Notes under the pieces: generated by a model
What the model was told of the DNA's origin: nothing
The model's input: the letters and a program-made list of their open reading frames with translations, nothing else
Databases searched by the model: none
Part shown: piece after piece, positions 14,601 to 26,000 of the stretch
How the letters are laid out: every line of letters starts with the position of its first letter
Position numbering within the stretch: position 1 is the stretch's first letter
Position numbers and translations under genes: made by a program
NCBI GenBank assembly: GCA_013397435.1
Contig: VZRG01000204.1
Span: 62,001-126,000, forward strand
DNA: 64,000 nucleotides
From: Erythrocercus mccallii
Taxonomy: Eukaryota > Chordata > Aves > Passeriformes > Dicruridae
Reading direction: 5' to 3'

Positions 14601-17600
14601 CCAGCAGGGGATCTTTGGCTTTTTACTTTACTTTTATTCCTAGAATAGATCATGTAAATAGTACTTGACATGCTCTGAAGTTCACCTTCACTTTCAGATA
14701 AAGTCACAGTCACAGTCCCAGGCAAAGAAAAAGAAGCAGGAAGCAAGTTTTAATCCTCCTCTAAATTTGCTGGTTTTTAACTAGCATGCTTGTCCTGCAG
14801 TATCAGTTACTTTACTGTTTGCAATAAAGGAAGAACATGCAAAGGTATTTCTTGAATCTTTTGTTGATATCACATTACTTTGTGAAATAAAATTTGAAGT
14901 TTAACTTGTTCATGAAGAAGATCTGTTTGAAAAGTTTTTTTAGCCTGCCAACAGGGGCCTCAGAAAGAATAAAATAAGAAAAAAATATTCATTCTGAAGG
15001 GAGAATGAAAGAGAAAGTTGGAAAGGTGAGAGAAGAATTTTTAGAAAGAGGAAAAACACACATGGGTGCCACAGACCCTGAGAAAACATCAGAATATGGA
15101 AAGTAGCTAGTAGTTGCTTAAGTTTTCTCTCTCTAGAACTGTATTAGTAACCTGGCTCTTTATAGCACACGAGCAGGTCCTCTGTGACTCTGCCCCAAAA
15201 CTGTGTGATGCCGTATTGCCTTTGCAGAGTTTCAGGTGCAGAGCAAGCATCTTTCTGTAAGCAAAGATACAGTAGTCAGCAAAGGTGGGGACAGCATGGG
15301 GAAAGCTTACTCAACTCCCCAGGCTGGCCTGTGCAACTACCTTTGCTTGAAAGACACCATGTCCTCTCCCACTCTCCCACTGTCCCTCTCCAGCCCCAGA
15401 GAAGCAGTTCCTTACTCCCATACGACTTCCCAAAACACTCCATGTTTCCATAGCCTTTTCTCCACAGGGGCTCCAATCTCCATTCCCCTCCCCTGTAGGA
15501 CACTGTCCAAACTTCTCATTCCCCTTCCCCCCTGGCACAGTGTCTCCCTTCCTTCCCACCCCTGAGGCTGCAGCTTTCTTAACTGTAAAAAGCTGAAGGT
15601 GACTGTGGTGAGGGCTGAAGTTTCACTCCTGGGGATCTGGCAGGAAGCTTACACGCACTCTTGCCCAATCCTGCCCTTCCTGCCAGATCGGCTGCAGCCA
15701 ATCTGCCAACTCATTAACTGCCAGCTGCTGTGCCCCCAGACCGGCCCTTGGCACACGCCTTGTTGGGACATTTTAAGGTGGTGCAAAACTCATCCAAAAA
15801 CACCGCTCAGCCAAGCCCAACACAGGGTGAGTGGTGTGACTCATGAACACCCACTGCCCACTTCAGCATCTGAGGTCCCCTGGGGAGGGCATCAGGCTCA
15901 AAACATCCTTTCCTGGTGAAGGAGAGGAGCAGAACAAAAGGAGCTCACTTTCAAGGACTATCATCTGTCCCATTTAATGAAAGCTACATAAGATGGGTTT
16001 GGGGAATGTTGGTTGGGATTTTTTTAAATGTAGGTGCTGGGATCTTATTCCCTGCCCCTCAGACTGACCTGTTTCACATTATTAAATAAGAAGATGCAAT
16101 AATTTGTGGTCATGTTTCCTAGCAAACCAGACCACAACTGAGAATTTACAGAGCTGAGGTATATTCCACAGTGCTTATGACAACACCTCTATATAAGGGA
16201 AAGAGAATACAACACAAAAACTGGCTTGATAGTTCTGCAGATGAGAAATTCTGCCCTAATGGGGAATTTTCAGATAGCCATTTGGGAAAAGAGAATATGA
16301 GCTGATATGACATATCCTTTATCTTAGTGTTTAGGATACTCCTGTCCTCAAGGGGGAAGTTTAAGAGAAAGCTGATGGACTGATATTATCCCATCTCCAA
16401 ATTTGGATGCATTCCCATAGGGCTAGAGTGCCATCAGGAGGTACTATACCTCAGAAAGGAAGAGGACAACAGAGCCAAAGCCAGCCATGATAGGGCAGAA
16501 CTGTTCATCTCTTTCAAATTTAGCTCCAGATGGACTGTTATGAAAAAAAGTTGTTCTGAAAAGCAGTTTCACTCTGGGGATAGACAACCAGGATCAGAAA
16601 CTCATGAGGGAGAAAGCAAGCTTTGGAGAGATATGGGGGAAGAGTGGCAGTGTTACTCATATAGGATATAAGATATGAGAAAATTCTGACATTCACAACG
16701 TTATTCATTCTTCCCTCTTGTCGTGCATCGTTGTACATGTGTGTTGACTTTTATTTGAAAGTGTTTCTTAATAGGATGGCATTTATTATAAATGTTAACA
16801 ACAACAAATCAGTATTGCACTAAACATTTTTCCTTACCTCTTACTTTCTCCCCCCTTTTTTCTATGCCCCTCTTCATTACATTTCCTTTTTTAATCTTGA
16901 TGCCCTTGATCTGTATCACTGCCTTCTCCCTCTACTACTCTATTCTCCAAAAGGTGTCCTATTTGCCCCGGATGTACTTCTCTCCACCTCAGCCCAGCTC
17001 TGACGAGGAGGACATAGAAAGGCAGAGCCCCCCCTTGGAGGTATCAGATGGGGAGAATGATGGTGTGGACCCTGGGCCTGGAATCATGCATGGAGAAACA
17101 GGTCAGTGAGAACAGAAGGATTTTGTCAAGCTATGAACTGAGCAGGTGTTGTATTACCATGATGATAATGAATAGAACTGTAGAACTGTTGTGATAGTAT
17201 TTTATGCCACTGCCAAAGCTTTTCTTTTCCTGACTCCTTGCACTTTCCCCTCCTCTGAATCTTTCTCAACCATAACTATCTCAAACCTCATTTCTTAATG
17301 TACGCCCCTGCCTCCTTCAGCTTTGTCTGTTCAGGCTTCCTGAAAGGAAATGGCTTTTGCCATTTCTATTCCAATTTCTATTAACAGTCAGGAAACCAAG
17401 AGAAGAAGGGCAAGGAAGAACCAATTAAAAAAAAATTATCTCTCTTTGCTCAGCACCTGAGAGTCACATTCTGTATAACCTGCCAAAATTAGGTTTAGGT
17501 TAGTTTTGAATTAGCAATGTTTTTCAATTAGCTTCAAATTAGCAAATTAATTTCAAAAGTTTAGCCTTTGGAATTACTTATTCTTGCTTTTTCTTCTTGG

Positions 17601-18097
17601 TACTTCAACCCACATTTTGTCCTCACAGTGTTACATTGTCTACTGTTACAAATGCTGCAAACTGAAGAAGTTATGTGTCTCCCAAGCTAGCTGAAATACT
17701 TAGATACTTTCTGCTGTTTCACCAGGAACTACACACAAATATTAATGCTCCACTGGCTTTCTTCTTTGACTCTCACACAGGCAGCAAGAAAAAGATACGT
17801 CTGTATCAGTTCCTTCTGGACCTTCTTCGCAGTGGGGACATGAAGGACAGCATTTGGTGGGTGGACAAGGAGAAAGGTACTTTCCAGTTCTCCTCCAAAC
17901 ACAAAGAAGCATTGGCGCATCGCTGGGGCATCCAGAAAGGCAATCGCAAGAAAATGACCTACCAGAAGATGGCACGGGCTTTGAGAAACTATGGCAAGAC
18001 CGGGGAGGTCAAGAAAGTTAAGAAGAAGCTGACCTACCAGTTTAGTGGAGAGGTGATGGGAAGGGGGGCCACTGATAGGAAGCATTATCCTCACTGA
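5568..18097 (+). CDS. SPI1: SPI1 / PU.1 transcription factor, 5'-partial (exons 2-5)
   Basis: PU.1 is a nuclear ETS-family activator that binds purine-rich GAGGAA sites and drives myeloid and B-lymphoid genes. Joining 5568-5661, 12953-13140, 16954-17101 and 17781-18097 gives 747 nt, an uninterrupted 248-residue product plus stop, with every junction at AG/GT and phases that agree. Order of parts: acidic N-terminal activation region (EDMVPYESDLY), Gln-rich activation segment (QSVQPPQLQQLYRHME), PEST region (QPSSDEEDIERQSPPLEVSD), then a complete C-terminal ETS domain with recognition helix MARALRNYGKTGEV. The short first coding exon (about 15 codons starting MLQACKMEGF in orthologues) was not found and is probably upstream of position 1. 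Compared with human, the PEST exon lacks about a dozen residues after the YLPRM motif. Identification is by close similarity to chicken and mammalian PU.1 as I know them. Confidence 0.97.
5662..12952 (+). other. SPI1 intron 2 (7.3 kb)
   Basis: Bounded by the gtaagt donor of exon 2 and the ctttag acceptor of exon 3. Mostly AT-rich noncoding sequence with short chance ORFs. Its one distinctive part is the GC/CpG-richer block near 9,040-9,330, listed separately. No transposon was recognised. Confidence 0.85.
9040..9330. promoter_or_regulatory. Candidate intronic regulatory block with RUNX/ETS/E-box motifs
   Basis: Within AT-rich intron 2 this block is GC- and CpG-richer. It contains a CACGTG E-box (9054-9059), an ETS core read on the minus strand as ACCGGAAAC (around 9173-9181), a RUNX-type TGCGGT (9206-9211) and a TATAAATA (9256-9263). 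PU.1 is known to be controlled by ETS, RUNX and C/EBP factors at distal elements. Whether this block is an enhancer or internal promoter is inference from motif clustering only. Confidence 0.3.
12953..13140 (+). CDS. SPI1: SPI1 coding exon 3 (Gln-rich activation domain)
   Basis: Acceptor tactttctttag, donor gtatgg; 188 nt, entering in phase 1 and leaving in phase 0. It encodes DHYWEYHPHHMHSEFETF, then the strongly conserved TELQSVQPPQLQQLYRHMEI stretch, and ends at GLNHQ. This is the glutamine-rich transactivation segment of PU.1. Confidence 0.96.
15170..15930. other. GC/pyrimidine-rich block in SPI1 intron 3, unassigned
   Basis: Overlapping open frames of 80-109 codons on both strands reflect base composition rather than a gene: no family is recognisable and there is no consistent splice context. 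A perfect AP-1 site (TGACTCA) is at 15837-15843. No repeat family was recognised. Confidence 0.4.
15837..15843. promoter_or_regulatory. Consensus AP-1 site (TGACTCA)
   Basis: Exact TGACTCA inside the GC-rich block of SPI1 intron 3. AP-1 factors cooperate with PU.1 in myeloid cells, but a single 7-mer is weak evidence of function. Confidence 0.25.
16954..17101 (+). CDS. SPI1: SPI1 coding exon 4 (PEST region)
   Basis: Acceptor is the modest ctccaaaag after a long pyrimidine run; donor gtcagt; 148 nt. It encodes VSYLPRMYFSPPQPSSDEED, then the PEST core RQSPPLEVSDGEND, ending HGETG. The serines in QPSSDEE and EVSDGE match the acidic kinase-type sites of mammalian PU.1, whose PEST region binds IRF4/IRF8 when phosphorylated. 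Reading into the intron meets TGA two codons past the donor, so retention of this intron would give a product without the ETS domain. Confidence 0.96.
17102..17780 (+). other. SPI1 intron 4 (679 nt)
   Basis: Bounded by gtcagt and tctcacacag; noncoding and AT-rich. The first in-frame stop lies within the donor region. Confidence 0.9.
17781..18097 (+). CDS. SPI1: SPI1 coding exon 5 (ETS DNA-binding domain and stop)
   Basis: Acceptor tctcacacag; 317 nt ending at TGA 18095-18097. The exon holds the whole ETS winged helix-turn-helix: KKKIRLYQFLLDLLRSGDMK, IWWVDKEKGTFQFSSKHKEA, HRWGIQKGNRKKMTYQKMAR and ALRNYGKTGEVKKVKKKLTY. The two arginines of the recognition helix (ARALRNYG) that contact GGA are present. 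The tail (GRGATDRKHYPH) differs from mammals. Confidence 0.98.
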
Positions 18098-18625
18098 GGC
18101 CTTGGGACCCTAAGCAAGAAAAATATTGAGAGCTCCTGGCTGGATACCAGCAGAGGAGATGGACGCATCTTTCTCTTTGCTTCCTGTGCCCCCTTCTCTG
18201 CCTTTAAACAGCCTTTTTCATCAGATGTTTCTGGTACGAATTCCCTTCTTCAGCATCTGAGAATCCTAATCATGACAGAATTCTTTGCTTCCATCCTCCA
18301 AGTTGGACAGAGTTGGGAAATTTAAACAATGTACAAAATATATTGTTGTCAGGAAAGATTTTTTTTTTGATTGTGTTGTAACTAAAGAATACAGCCGATG
18401 AAGTTTTGCCTCCAGAGGTGGTGCTGTGTCACTCACAGTGACACTGCGTTAGCTTCCAGCTTTTAAACTAGCATTAATACAGGCTCTGCCGCAGCTCTCA
18501 GAGCTAGAGAGAAGTTTGCAGATCTTGGAATGATACCCATTCTTTTAAATAGTAATAACATGTACATATTTAATAAAATTAGATATAATGAAGTTTTGAT
18601 GTTTGAATAATAAATGATTACTTCA
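18098..18625 (+). other. SPI1: SPI1 3' UTR (inferred extent)
   Basis: Noncoding sequence follows the stop. It begins moderately GC-rich and becomes AT-rich toward two AATAAA hexamers, which set the inferred 3' end at about 18,590-18,630. Confidence 0.6.
18572..18614 (+). terminator. SPI1 polyadenylation signals (two AATAAA)
   Basis: Canonical AATAAA occurs at 18572-18577 and again at 18609-18614, about 475-515 nt after the SPI1 stop codon, a normal UTR length for this gene. Which one is used is not decidable from sequence. Confidence 0.55.
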
Positions 18626-21600
18626 CAAACAAATGTCATGCATTCAGTTATGCAGATACAGCTCCTGTATGTTGTCTGAACAAAAGGTGCACTGCGTTGT
18701 AGGGCCTTGTCCATCTGTAGCTACTTTTTAGTTTACCTGGAAACATCATCAGGGATGTCAAACAGTAGCAAACGTAAGAGGTGAAATACATTACTGTGAA
18801 AGAGACAACAGTACTGAAGGAAATTTAAAAATACATATATGTATATGTTTCTCACTATTTTTTCCTGTGCAAAAACCCTTCCAGATGAACATTTTCTGGT
18901 CATGTACCAAGAACTGCATTTATCCCATCCCGTTTAGAACATAAAAATTAACCATGTTCTTCTCTGGTTTTACTTATTTTCCTGCTCCTGTTCTTTTGTC
19001 TTGCATTCCCCCACAGTGATACCTTGATTCTAGCTTGGAAATAAGTTGTGTTTAATCATGTCTTTGCAGAATTCCAGTACAAAAGACTTTCAAGATTTTA
19101 ACTGTGGATTTTAATCCCTACTTTAAAACAACTAATAGTAACTAATAACAACTGCACTGTGCAGATAACACTCAAAATGCAAAATAAATGATAATTCAAT
19201 ACCTGAGATGAGACACCATGGTAAAATTACCCAGTACATCTAAACACAGAAATTAAATCCAAATTGAAGCAACAGTAAGAAAATTAGCATTTTAAGTTAT
19301 AACATTATTTAACATATCTCAACTGTTTCAATCACTCAAAAATCAGGAAATATCATCATGACTTTCCCAAAATAGATGTGGTGAAATGAGGCAGATCGAG
19401 AATGAAGAGAAGGGGTTTTTTTAACAATATTGAAATGTGGTACAACATGCCAAATATCACTAAATAACTTGAAATTTTTCAGAGCTTGCTCCTCACTGAA
19501 ACCAGAAATAGTTCAAAGTGATGAGCTTCTTACAGACCCGAGTTCTCAAAATTAAATCTAAACACAGTCAGCATTATCTACACCAATAATCTCACTGTGG
19601 AAGTGAAAAGTGAAAGGTGACATCATGGCCTACAGTGTCTCTTTGGAGCCAAGCTACAAAGAAGCTCCTGGTTAAAAAAATCACAAAGTACTACTTCCCA
19701 GTTCTTATACCCAGTTCATGAATATGATAAATACATCAGTCAGTGCCAAGAATTAACAGAGAGTTATCTTTCATGCTTCTAAAAATCTTGTAATCCAACT
19801 TGTAGTTACTGTGCTTTGAGGATCACGTCAAATATTTTTCATTCACTTAGGGTTAGGATAAGTCAAATTAAGAAGGCATTTTGTTTCTAAAATTGTACTG
19901 GAAGGATTTACTTCCTATAGGAAATAATGTAATACTCACTAAATTAGACTCGGATCTAATTTAGCCATCTGCATCGATATTGAAGTTTCAGGATGGAAGC
20001 TGAAGATGTTGAAGGCAGCTCTCAGAAGATATGAGAACACCAAACACCAACACAATTAAGGTTCCTCCTTGCTGACCTAGAAAGTCAGGACTTCTGTGCT
20101 TGGTACTGATGATGACTCTCCACTGCAGCGTGGAATTAAAAAGATATTAAAGACATTTGCACTCATCAGACTTCCAGACTCGATATTCAAGAAGACTAGA
20201 GTAGTAATTCTTCTCTCTATAAAAATATCTTTATCACAAACACAGCTTCAAAAGCAGAACTGATCCTTCTCTGACACTGTAATTTGGAGGAGAAGGATCA
20301 TTTCCTCTTGCAGGAAAACTATGATAACTGAAAAGAGCCAACTGGTGAGTTAATTGTGGAGATGCTTAGGATGTCACAAAAGCCATTTCAAGCTTACCAA
20401 AAAGCTTTCTAAGATCTATGGACCTATTTTTCCATTTCCCTAGCAAACCTTGCATAAAATCCAATTAGATGCTGGAGAAATAACACAAAATTAAAATAAG
20501 CATTCAAACAACAAGAACCTTTAAATGAGCTATTTGAGCACTGTGCATTACTATAAAATGTTAATTTAGAGCAACTACTTATACTTGAATTAAAGAATTT
20601 GCATTTCACACTGGTTTTGACTACAAGAAACATGGAAATAGAAGAATCTGAGAAAAATATTTGGGGTAACAGTATTATTAATAATTTAATATTTTTTAAA
20701 ACTAATATCAAATACACTTTAACAAGAACATTTAAAATTTTATCTCCAAAGCTGAAAACTTTTTCTCTTCCTCTTGTTAATGCTTCAAAATACTGTTTCT
20801 AAAAATATTCACTCCCCATCTGTTTCTGGTTAGGTTTTTCATCTGTGGCATAAAGAGCAAATAATCGTGTTGCAGCTGTGAAGGAGACCAAATGATGATG
20901 CTTCTCTGCCAGAGTACTGTTTGTCTGCCACACAATCCAACTGCTCAGGACACTAGGCTGAATTGTCACCATTCAGCTGTACATGTAAGCAGAAGCTCTT
21001 TGTCTGTTTTAGACAAAAATACCAAAATGAATATGACTAAATCACAGGTTCTGCAAAATTACAGAGGAGCAAGCATTTCATCTTCCCTGAAGGTGGCCAA
21101 GTACTAGACAGGCAGACATGCTCAAAAAAGGTCAGGGGGTCATTATTTGGAAAGATGACCCATGAGTAGCACAAGTTCATTGGAATATTTTGCAGCCCAC
21201 TGCTGTTAGAGATCATCAATCCTCTTTCAAAGCAAGTGTTCATACTACAGCTGGATATTCAACTTATATTTGGCCCTTTGCAGCCTTCTTCAAAAATCAG
21301 CTTTATTAGCCGTTGAATGGTTCCTAATCAATTCTTGTGGAAAGATTATTCAGAAAACTATCAGTGAGCTACATTCAAAATACTGAACTGCTCCTATAGT
21401 ATATTAGACTCCCTCTAGCTGTACATCAGAGGCATCAAAGTTAGAAAAATTGCACTGGCTATACTGATAATCTGCTTATAATATACTTTACAGTGGTATA
21501 ATTTACAGTGGTAGCATGTATTTATAAATTTTATTCAATCAAAGAGAGTTTTAGACATTTCTAGATGTAAGCTACTACTTACCTACATTAGACAGAAATG

Positions 21601-22721
21601 CATTTAAAGGTGTTATTATTTGTTTTTGCCTGAAAACCCACCTTTATTGAATCCTCTAAACTTCCTGAAAAATACATACATACACATCCTAATATATCTG
21701 CTGGAGGTTTTTTGTCTCTTCCTTCATGAAATTTTATCTCTATACCCTCATTTCAAGATTCATACATTGACAGAGTCTTATAATCTGTGTTTGTCTTCAC
21801 TTGTGATTACAACAGGGTTTAGGTTCTATACATTTCCAGGCTTCTTTTCCTCAGTAAGCCTTTTGCCTTAGTTTATTTTTCTATTTGTATCAATTAATCT
21901 CTTTGCCTTTCTTCCATTTCTTCCTATTTTTTTCTCCCTCATTCAAATCTCCACACAACAAAATTCACTTCATACTCATAGAGCTTAATTCAAACTATAG
22001 TGCTGGCTTCATAACTAGTGCATATATCACATGACAGTTCAATTCTGTCTATTTATATTATTGCTCAAAATTTTCCTTGTTCTCTAGCTGCACATTGTAA
22101 ATTCAGAGCAAAGTCTTTATTACTGATGACAACACAATAAGCATTTTTTCTTTGAGAATGCCCTGAACATTATGGAAATCCCACACTTGTGTATTGAAAA
22201 TGTATGCATTAGGGATAGAAAAGACTATTATATGACACAGACTGTGGCACTAACTCCAAGAATTTGCATTTATTTCTAATTTTTTTGTGTGTTAAATTGC
22301 TATTTTATCACCTTTCCTTGTTCTAAGAAATATGCAAATCAGATTTATATAGTTTTGTATACCTATATGCCTAAAACACTAAAAATGTAGTTCTTGTAAT
22401 AAAAACACTACCCACTAATATATTACAGCCAAGTAGACGAAGAGCTTGCTCTTTAAAACAACTGACAGTAACTAAAACTTCACAGAGTTTCACCTCTCTT
22501 CTCTAACAAATTTGCACGTTGCAATTCAGTTGGCTCAGCTGAGCCTGTGCTATTAGAGAAGTCTGTGTATAAACCAAATAATCAGAGTCCTATTCCAAGA
22601 GGTGGGGAATGTGAACTTCTTCCAAAGAACATGAAAACAGCAGTAGGCTGAGATATTCTTTCTCATTTCCTCACTCATAATTCATCCGTGTCTGCCTGAA
22701 CCCAACACCTCACATCAGCAC

Positions 22722-22822
22722 ACAGGATCACGGAGCAACCTGGGCTGGAAGGGACGTTGGGAGGTCACTCCATCCAACCCTCTACTTGAAGCAGGCTTAG
22801 TAGATCAGGTTTTTCAAGGCAT
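22722..22822 (-). mobile_element. CR1 LINE 3'-end fragment (minus strand)
   Basis: The + strand shows the reverse complement of the CR1 3' region: ctgggctggaagggac, then gaggtcactccatccaaccc and a ttgaagcagg-like word. Only about 100 bp remains and it is diverged, so this is an old, severely 5'-truncated insertion. Confidence 0.75.
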
Positions 22823-24441
22823 TTTTCTTTCCATTCTGTGTTCCTTTCCATTCTCTCCACTCATCCAGCCACATCCTCCTTCTTCATGCCTTTAGTTCCC
22901 CACAGTGTTACTTTTTGCTATTGGGGAGCCAAAGCAGTACGTGAGAATGAGCAGAGCAGTCTATGGACAGGAGAGGAATGAGGATGTGGTGGAGCAGATA
23001 AGGGTTAGCAGGAGGTGGTGGAGGAGAAAGAAGGGTGGGAGGAGGTATTGGGGAGACCAAGGTTATGCAAAGGATTGGGGAAGCGGCTTTGTGGTAGGAA
23101 GGAATGCAGTTTCTGTGCCTTAAGGGCTCCCTCTGAGCTTCTGTTTTAACTCCCCAGCAGCAGAACAGCAGCACTCTAGGTATAAGAAGCCCTTTGACCA
23201 CTGGTGCCCTTGTGCAAAATGCTTCGATTCCTCTGCCTTATGCAAACTGAAGAATGTTTGGGTGCTGAGCTGGGTATTTGCATATACAAATCAGTTAAGT
23301 TCTTTTAGATTAACCTAAGTTCCTGAGTTTTGGATATCTGCTTTCAGAAACATAATTTTAGATTTCTTCTCTAGATATTCCCTCTTCCATTTTTTCCCAC
23401 ACAGTGCTTTCCTTTCTCTGGCAGCCTGAGTTATCGATTCCCTGCTCTTTGTTCAGCTTTTCTCCATGCCTAGATTCAGCCAGTTGATGCCTCCATATTT
23501 AGTAGATTCCAACTGCTTTATTCTCAATGTCCATTTTCAACTTTTATCCAGCTAGTTTATTGCTTCCTCTCAGGCCAATGTTTCTCACAAATGCCCCCAG
23601 TCAGCTTCTCTTTATGTGAATGGTTCTCAGTTCCAATGTATTTGTTCAGCCATTTACAGTTTTCCCATCCCACATCCTCTTACAGTTTCAGTCTTATCAC
23701 CAGTTCTCTTCCCTCTGCTCCAGTTCTATCCCAGCTCCCCATCTAATATTCTTGTCCTTTGAGAATCTATTTCAAATCCCTCCCATATTACCTAGAAAAA
23801 CCAATTTGCTCCCTCCATTCATGCCTTTCAATCACATATTTTTATTTCTTCCTCCCACTTAACTTGGTGTGATCCCTTCCCTCTCTCAAGTTGCAACTAT
23901 TTGCCCCCCAACCCTGCTGCTTCTCCCCTTTATTTTAATGTGCCTGAGGGACATAATGTTTGAAGCACAGGACACAAAGGCTGTTTGCTTTTAGCTCAAG
24001 TGTGTTTATCAAGTGCAAGTGTCACATTAGCCCAGAGATAAAAGCATAGAAAACTCTGCTGACTCCTGCACTGGAGTTCATTGGCACAAACAAAACTTCT
24101 TCAGAAGACAAAATGTAGAAAGCTCTTACTGAGCATATGCAAGCTGCATTTTTTCCCCCATAGTCTGGAATATGCAACAACACAGGTTGTTTATCATGAA
24201 GCCAGTTAAAAGAAGATCCCTGAAATGAAAGCAAGTTACTGTCAAATATACAGAAAGAACTCAAATATGGAGTGCAAAGGGTAGGGATACAAAATGGTTG
24301 TGCAGAGGAAAGCTCAAATAAGCAGCACCAGCATTACCCAAATCTCCCAAGTCCCTGTAAACTGAAGTTCTGTCAGTAAGGTCAAGTGGCTTTGCACTGT
24401 ATACACCAGCACCTCGTGATACAAAAACTCAAAAGGAAACA

Positions 24442-24671
24442 GTGAGGTTTAGGTTGGGTATTGGGAACAGATTCTTCACCCAGAGAGTGGGTGGGCACTA
24501 GAACAGAACTCCCAGGAAAGTCACAGCAGGAGCCTGCCAGAGTTCAAGAAGCATTCGGGCAACACCCTCAGGCACTTGGTGTGAGTATTGGGGCTGTCCT
24601 GTGCAAAGTCAGGAGCTGGACTTGACGATCCTTTGGATCCCTTCCAGCTCAGGACATTCTATGATTCTGTG
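24442..24671 (+). mobile_element. CR1 LINE 3'-end fragment (plus strand)
   Basis: Typical CR1 3' end in sense orientation: the ggtttaggttgggtattggg word, attcttcacccagagagtgg, ggcactagaacag, gagctggacttgacgatcc and cccttccagctcaggacatt. It ends in two 8-bp terminal repeats ATTCTATG ATTCTGTG (24656-24671) diagnostic of CR1. 5'-truncated, noncoding. Confidence 0.92.
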
Positions 24672-24871
24672 AGCTCTTCAGGGGAGGAGTCCTGCTGGGC
24701 CTGTGCTCTGCACTGAGCCACCTCAGCTGCCCCACCATTCACACCAGTAAATCTGCAGCCACTGAGGCAATTTTACTGCCTTGTCCCCAGAAACTGCCCA
24801 ACCACCAAGGAGGTGATATTTTCACGAAACAAAACAAAGAGGCAGAGAAGCAAATAAACAGAAACAGAGAC

Positions 24872-25057
24872 TGTTGCCCGGAACGCGAAAACAGCAACAC
24901 GGAGGCAGAGGTCTGCAGTGAAAAGCTGCTCCCCAGCCAAAAAGGGGCCCAGCCTGTTTATTTCTTTTCATTTTATAATTTTGTGGGTCTGGTGGTGGAT
25001 TGGCTTCTGAGGTTACTACCCCTTCACCCCACTGGCCAGACCAGCTGTCAACCAACA
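24872..25057 (-). mobile_element. Possible solo LTR of an endogenous retrovirus
   Basis: About 186 bp bounded by inverted TGTTG...CAACA ends. Read on the minus strand it contains an AATAAA within the body and a GC-rich segment toward the CCGGGCAACA end, an LTR-like layout. No target-site duplication was found in the flanking 5 bases (gagac versus ttatt) and no internal viral coding sequence is present, so the call is tentative. It could instead be unrelated unique sequence. Confidence 0.25.
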
Positions 25058-25852
25058 TTATTTTCAGGCTAGAAATATGTAAGCAAGGACAGTGAACAAA
25101 AACAAGAAAGGTTGTTTATGTTCCAAAGTGTGAGAAAGTGAAAAACTGACCCTTAATATTGTACAGTAACTAAAGAACTCACTCCATCTTATAAGCAAGT
25201 AGAAGGCTTTAAAAAAATCTCAGAAAAACCAGGGCAACACAGAGACAAGAAATTAATTGGCATGACAGAAACTACCAGGAAAAGAAGCCCAAAATAGAAA
25301 AGTAATATATACTTTCCACCTGGATAGCTACATTTGGGCAGTCACAAGCACCTAAATACACAGCCTTTTAATAAGAAGTTGGATAGTCTTTTTAGAAGGG
25401 GGTGCTGTTAACTTTGGCTGTAAATAATAAATCCTTGGGTTTTCTCTGCATAAGCCATGGTGCAAGTATCCAAAATCACACAGCCTTTCACTGCAGGCCA
25501 CCAATTTCTGTCATTTTTTAACCTGATTTTGAATTACATGGCGAAAGCCACTGTCTGAAGCACAGAACAAGAATTTCAGAGTAACTCTTCCAACAAGGAA
25601 GAATTTTCCTTCTCACTCACTTTTTAAGCACAGGCCCTGAGACATTTATTACATGTTGCTTCACCATTCTTGTACATCAGTTTCATTTGAATACAGGATG
25701 AAACTTCACTAAACAATTATCTAGTGTTGCAGTGCATTAGAAAGTAGTTATCACAACCCACTACACGTCCATTTTGGGTCCGTGTAGCCATTGAAATTAT
25801 GTGCAAATATGCAAATTATTTCATTGGCATAGAAGTTTTGTTATTAAAAGTA

Positions 25853-26000
25853 GTAATGTAATGCAATCTATTGTAATGCAATGTATTGTAATGCAATGTA
25901 ATGTAATATTATAGTATATATATATAATATATATATTATGGTATATTATGGTATATTATAGTATATTATTGTATATTATGGTATATCATATCATATCATG
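25853..26000. repeat. AT-rich minisatellite (taatgcaatgta / tatattatgg units)
   Basis: The first half has repeats of variants of gtaatgcaatgta. The middle is (TA)n and the second half repeats gtatattatggtatatta-type units, ending in (tcata)n. Compound tandem repeat that is probably length-variable and could extrude a cruciform. Confidence 0.9.

Larger units (their letters stand above)
13141..16953 (+). other. SPI1 intron 3 (3.8 kb)
   Basis: Noncoding, bounded by gtatgg and a polypyrimidine-rich acceptor. It is AT-rich except for about 15,170-15,930, which is C- and G-rich. A long pyrimidine run at about 16,840-16,950 leads into exon 4. Confidence 0.85.

Noticed and set aside
15184..15565. 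Overlapping plus- and minus-strand open frames of 75-109 codons
   Set aside because: Caused by GC- and C/T-rich composition; both strands are open at once and neither encodes a recognisable protein.
17729..18094. 121-codon minus-strand frame opposite the SPI1 ETS exon
   Set aside because: Shadow of the highly conserved ETS coding sequence on the other strand.
22908..23201. Pro-rich minus-strand frame opposite a purine-rich stretch
   Set aside because: Simple purine/pyrimidine skew explains the frame; no homology recognised.
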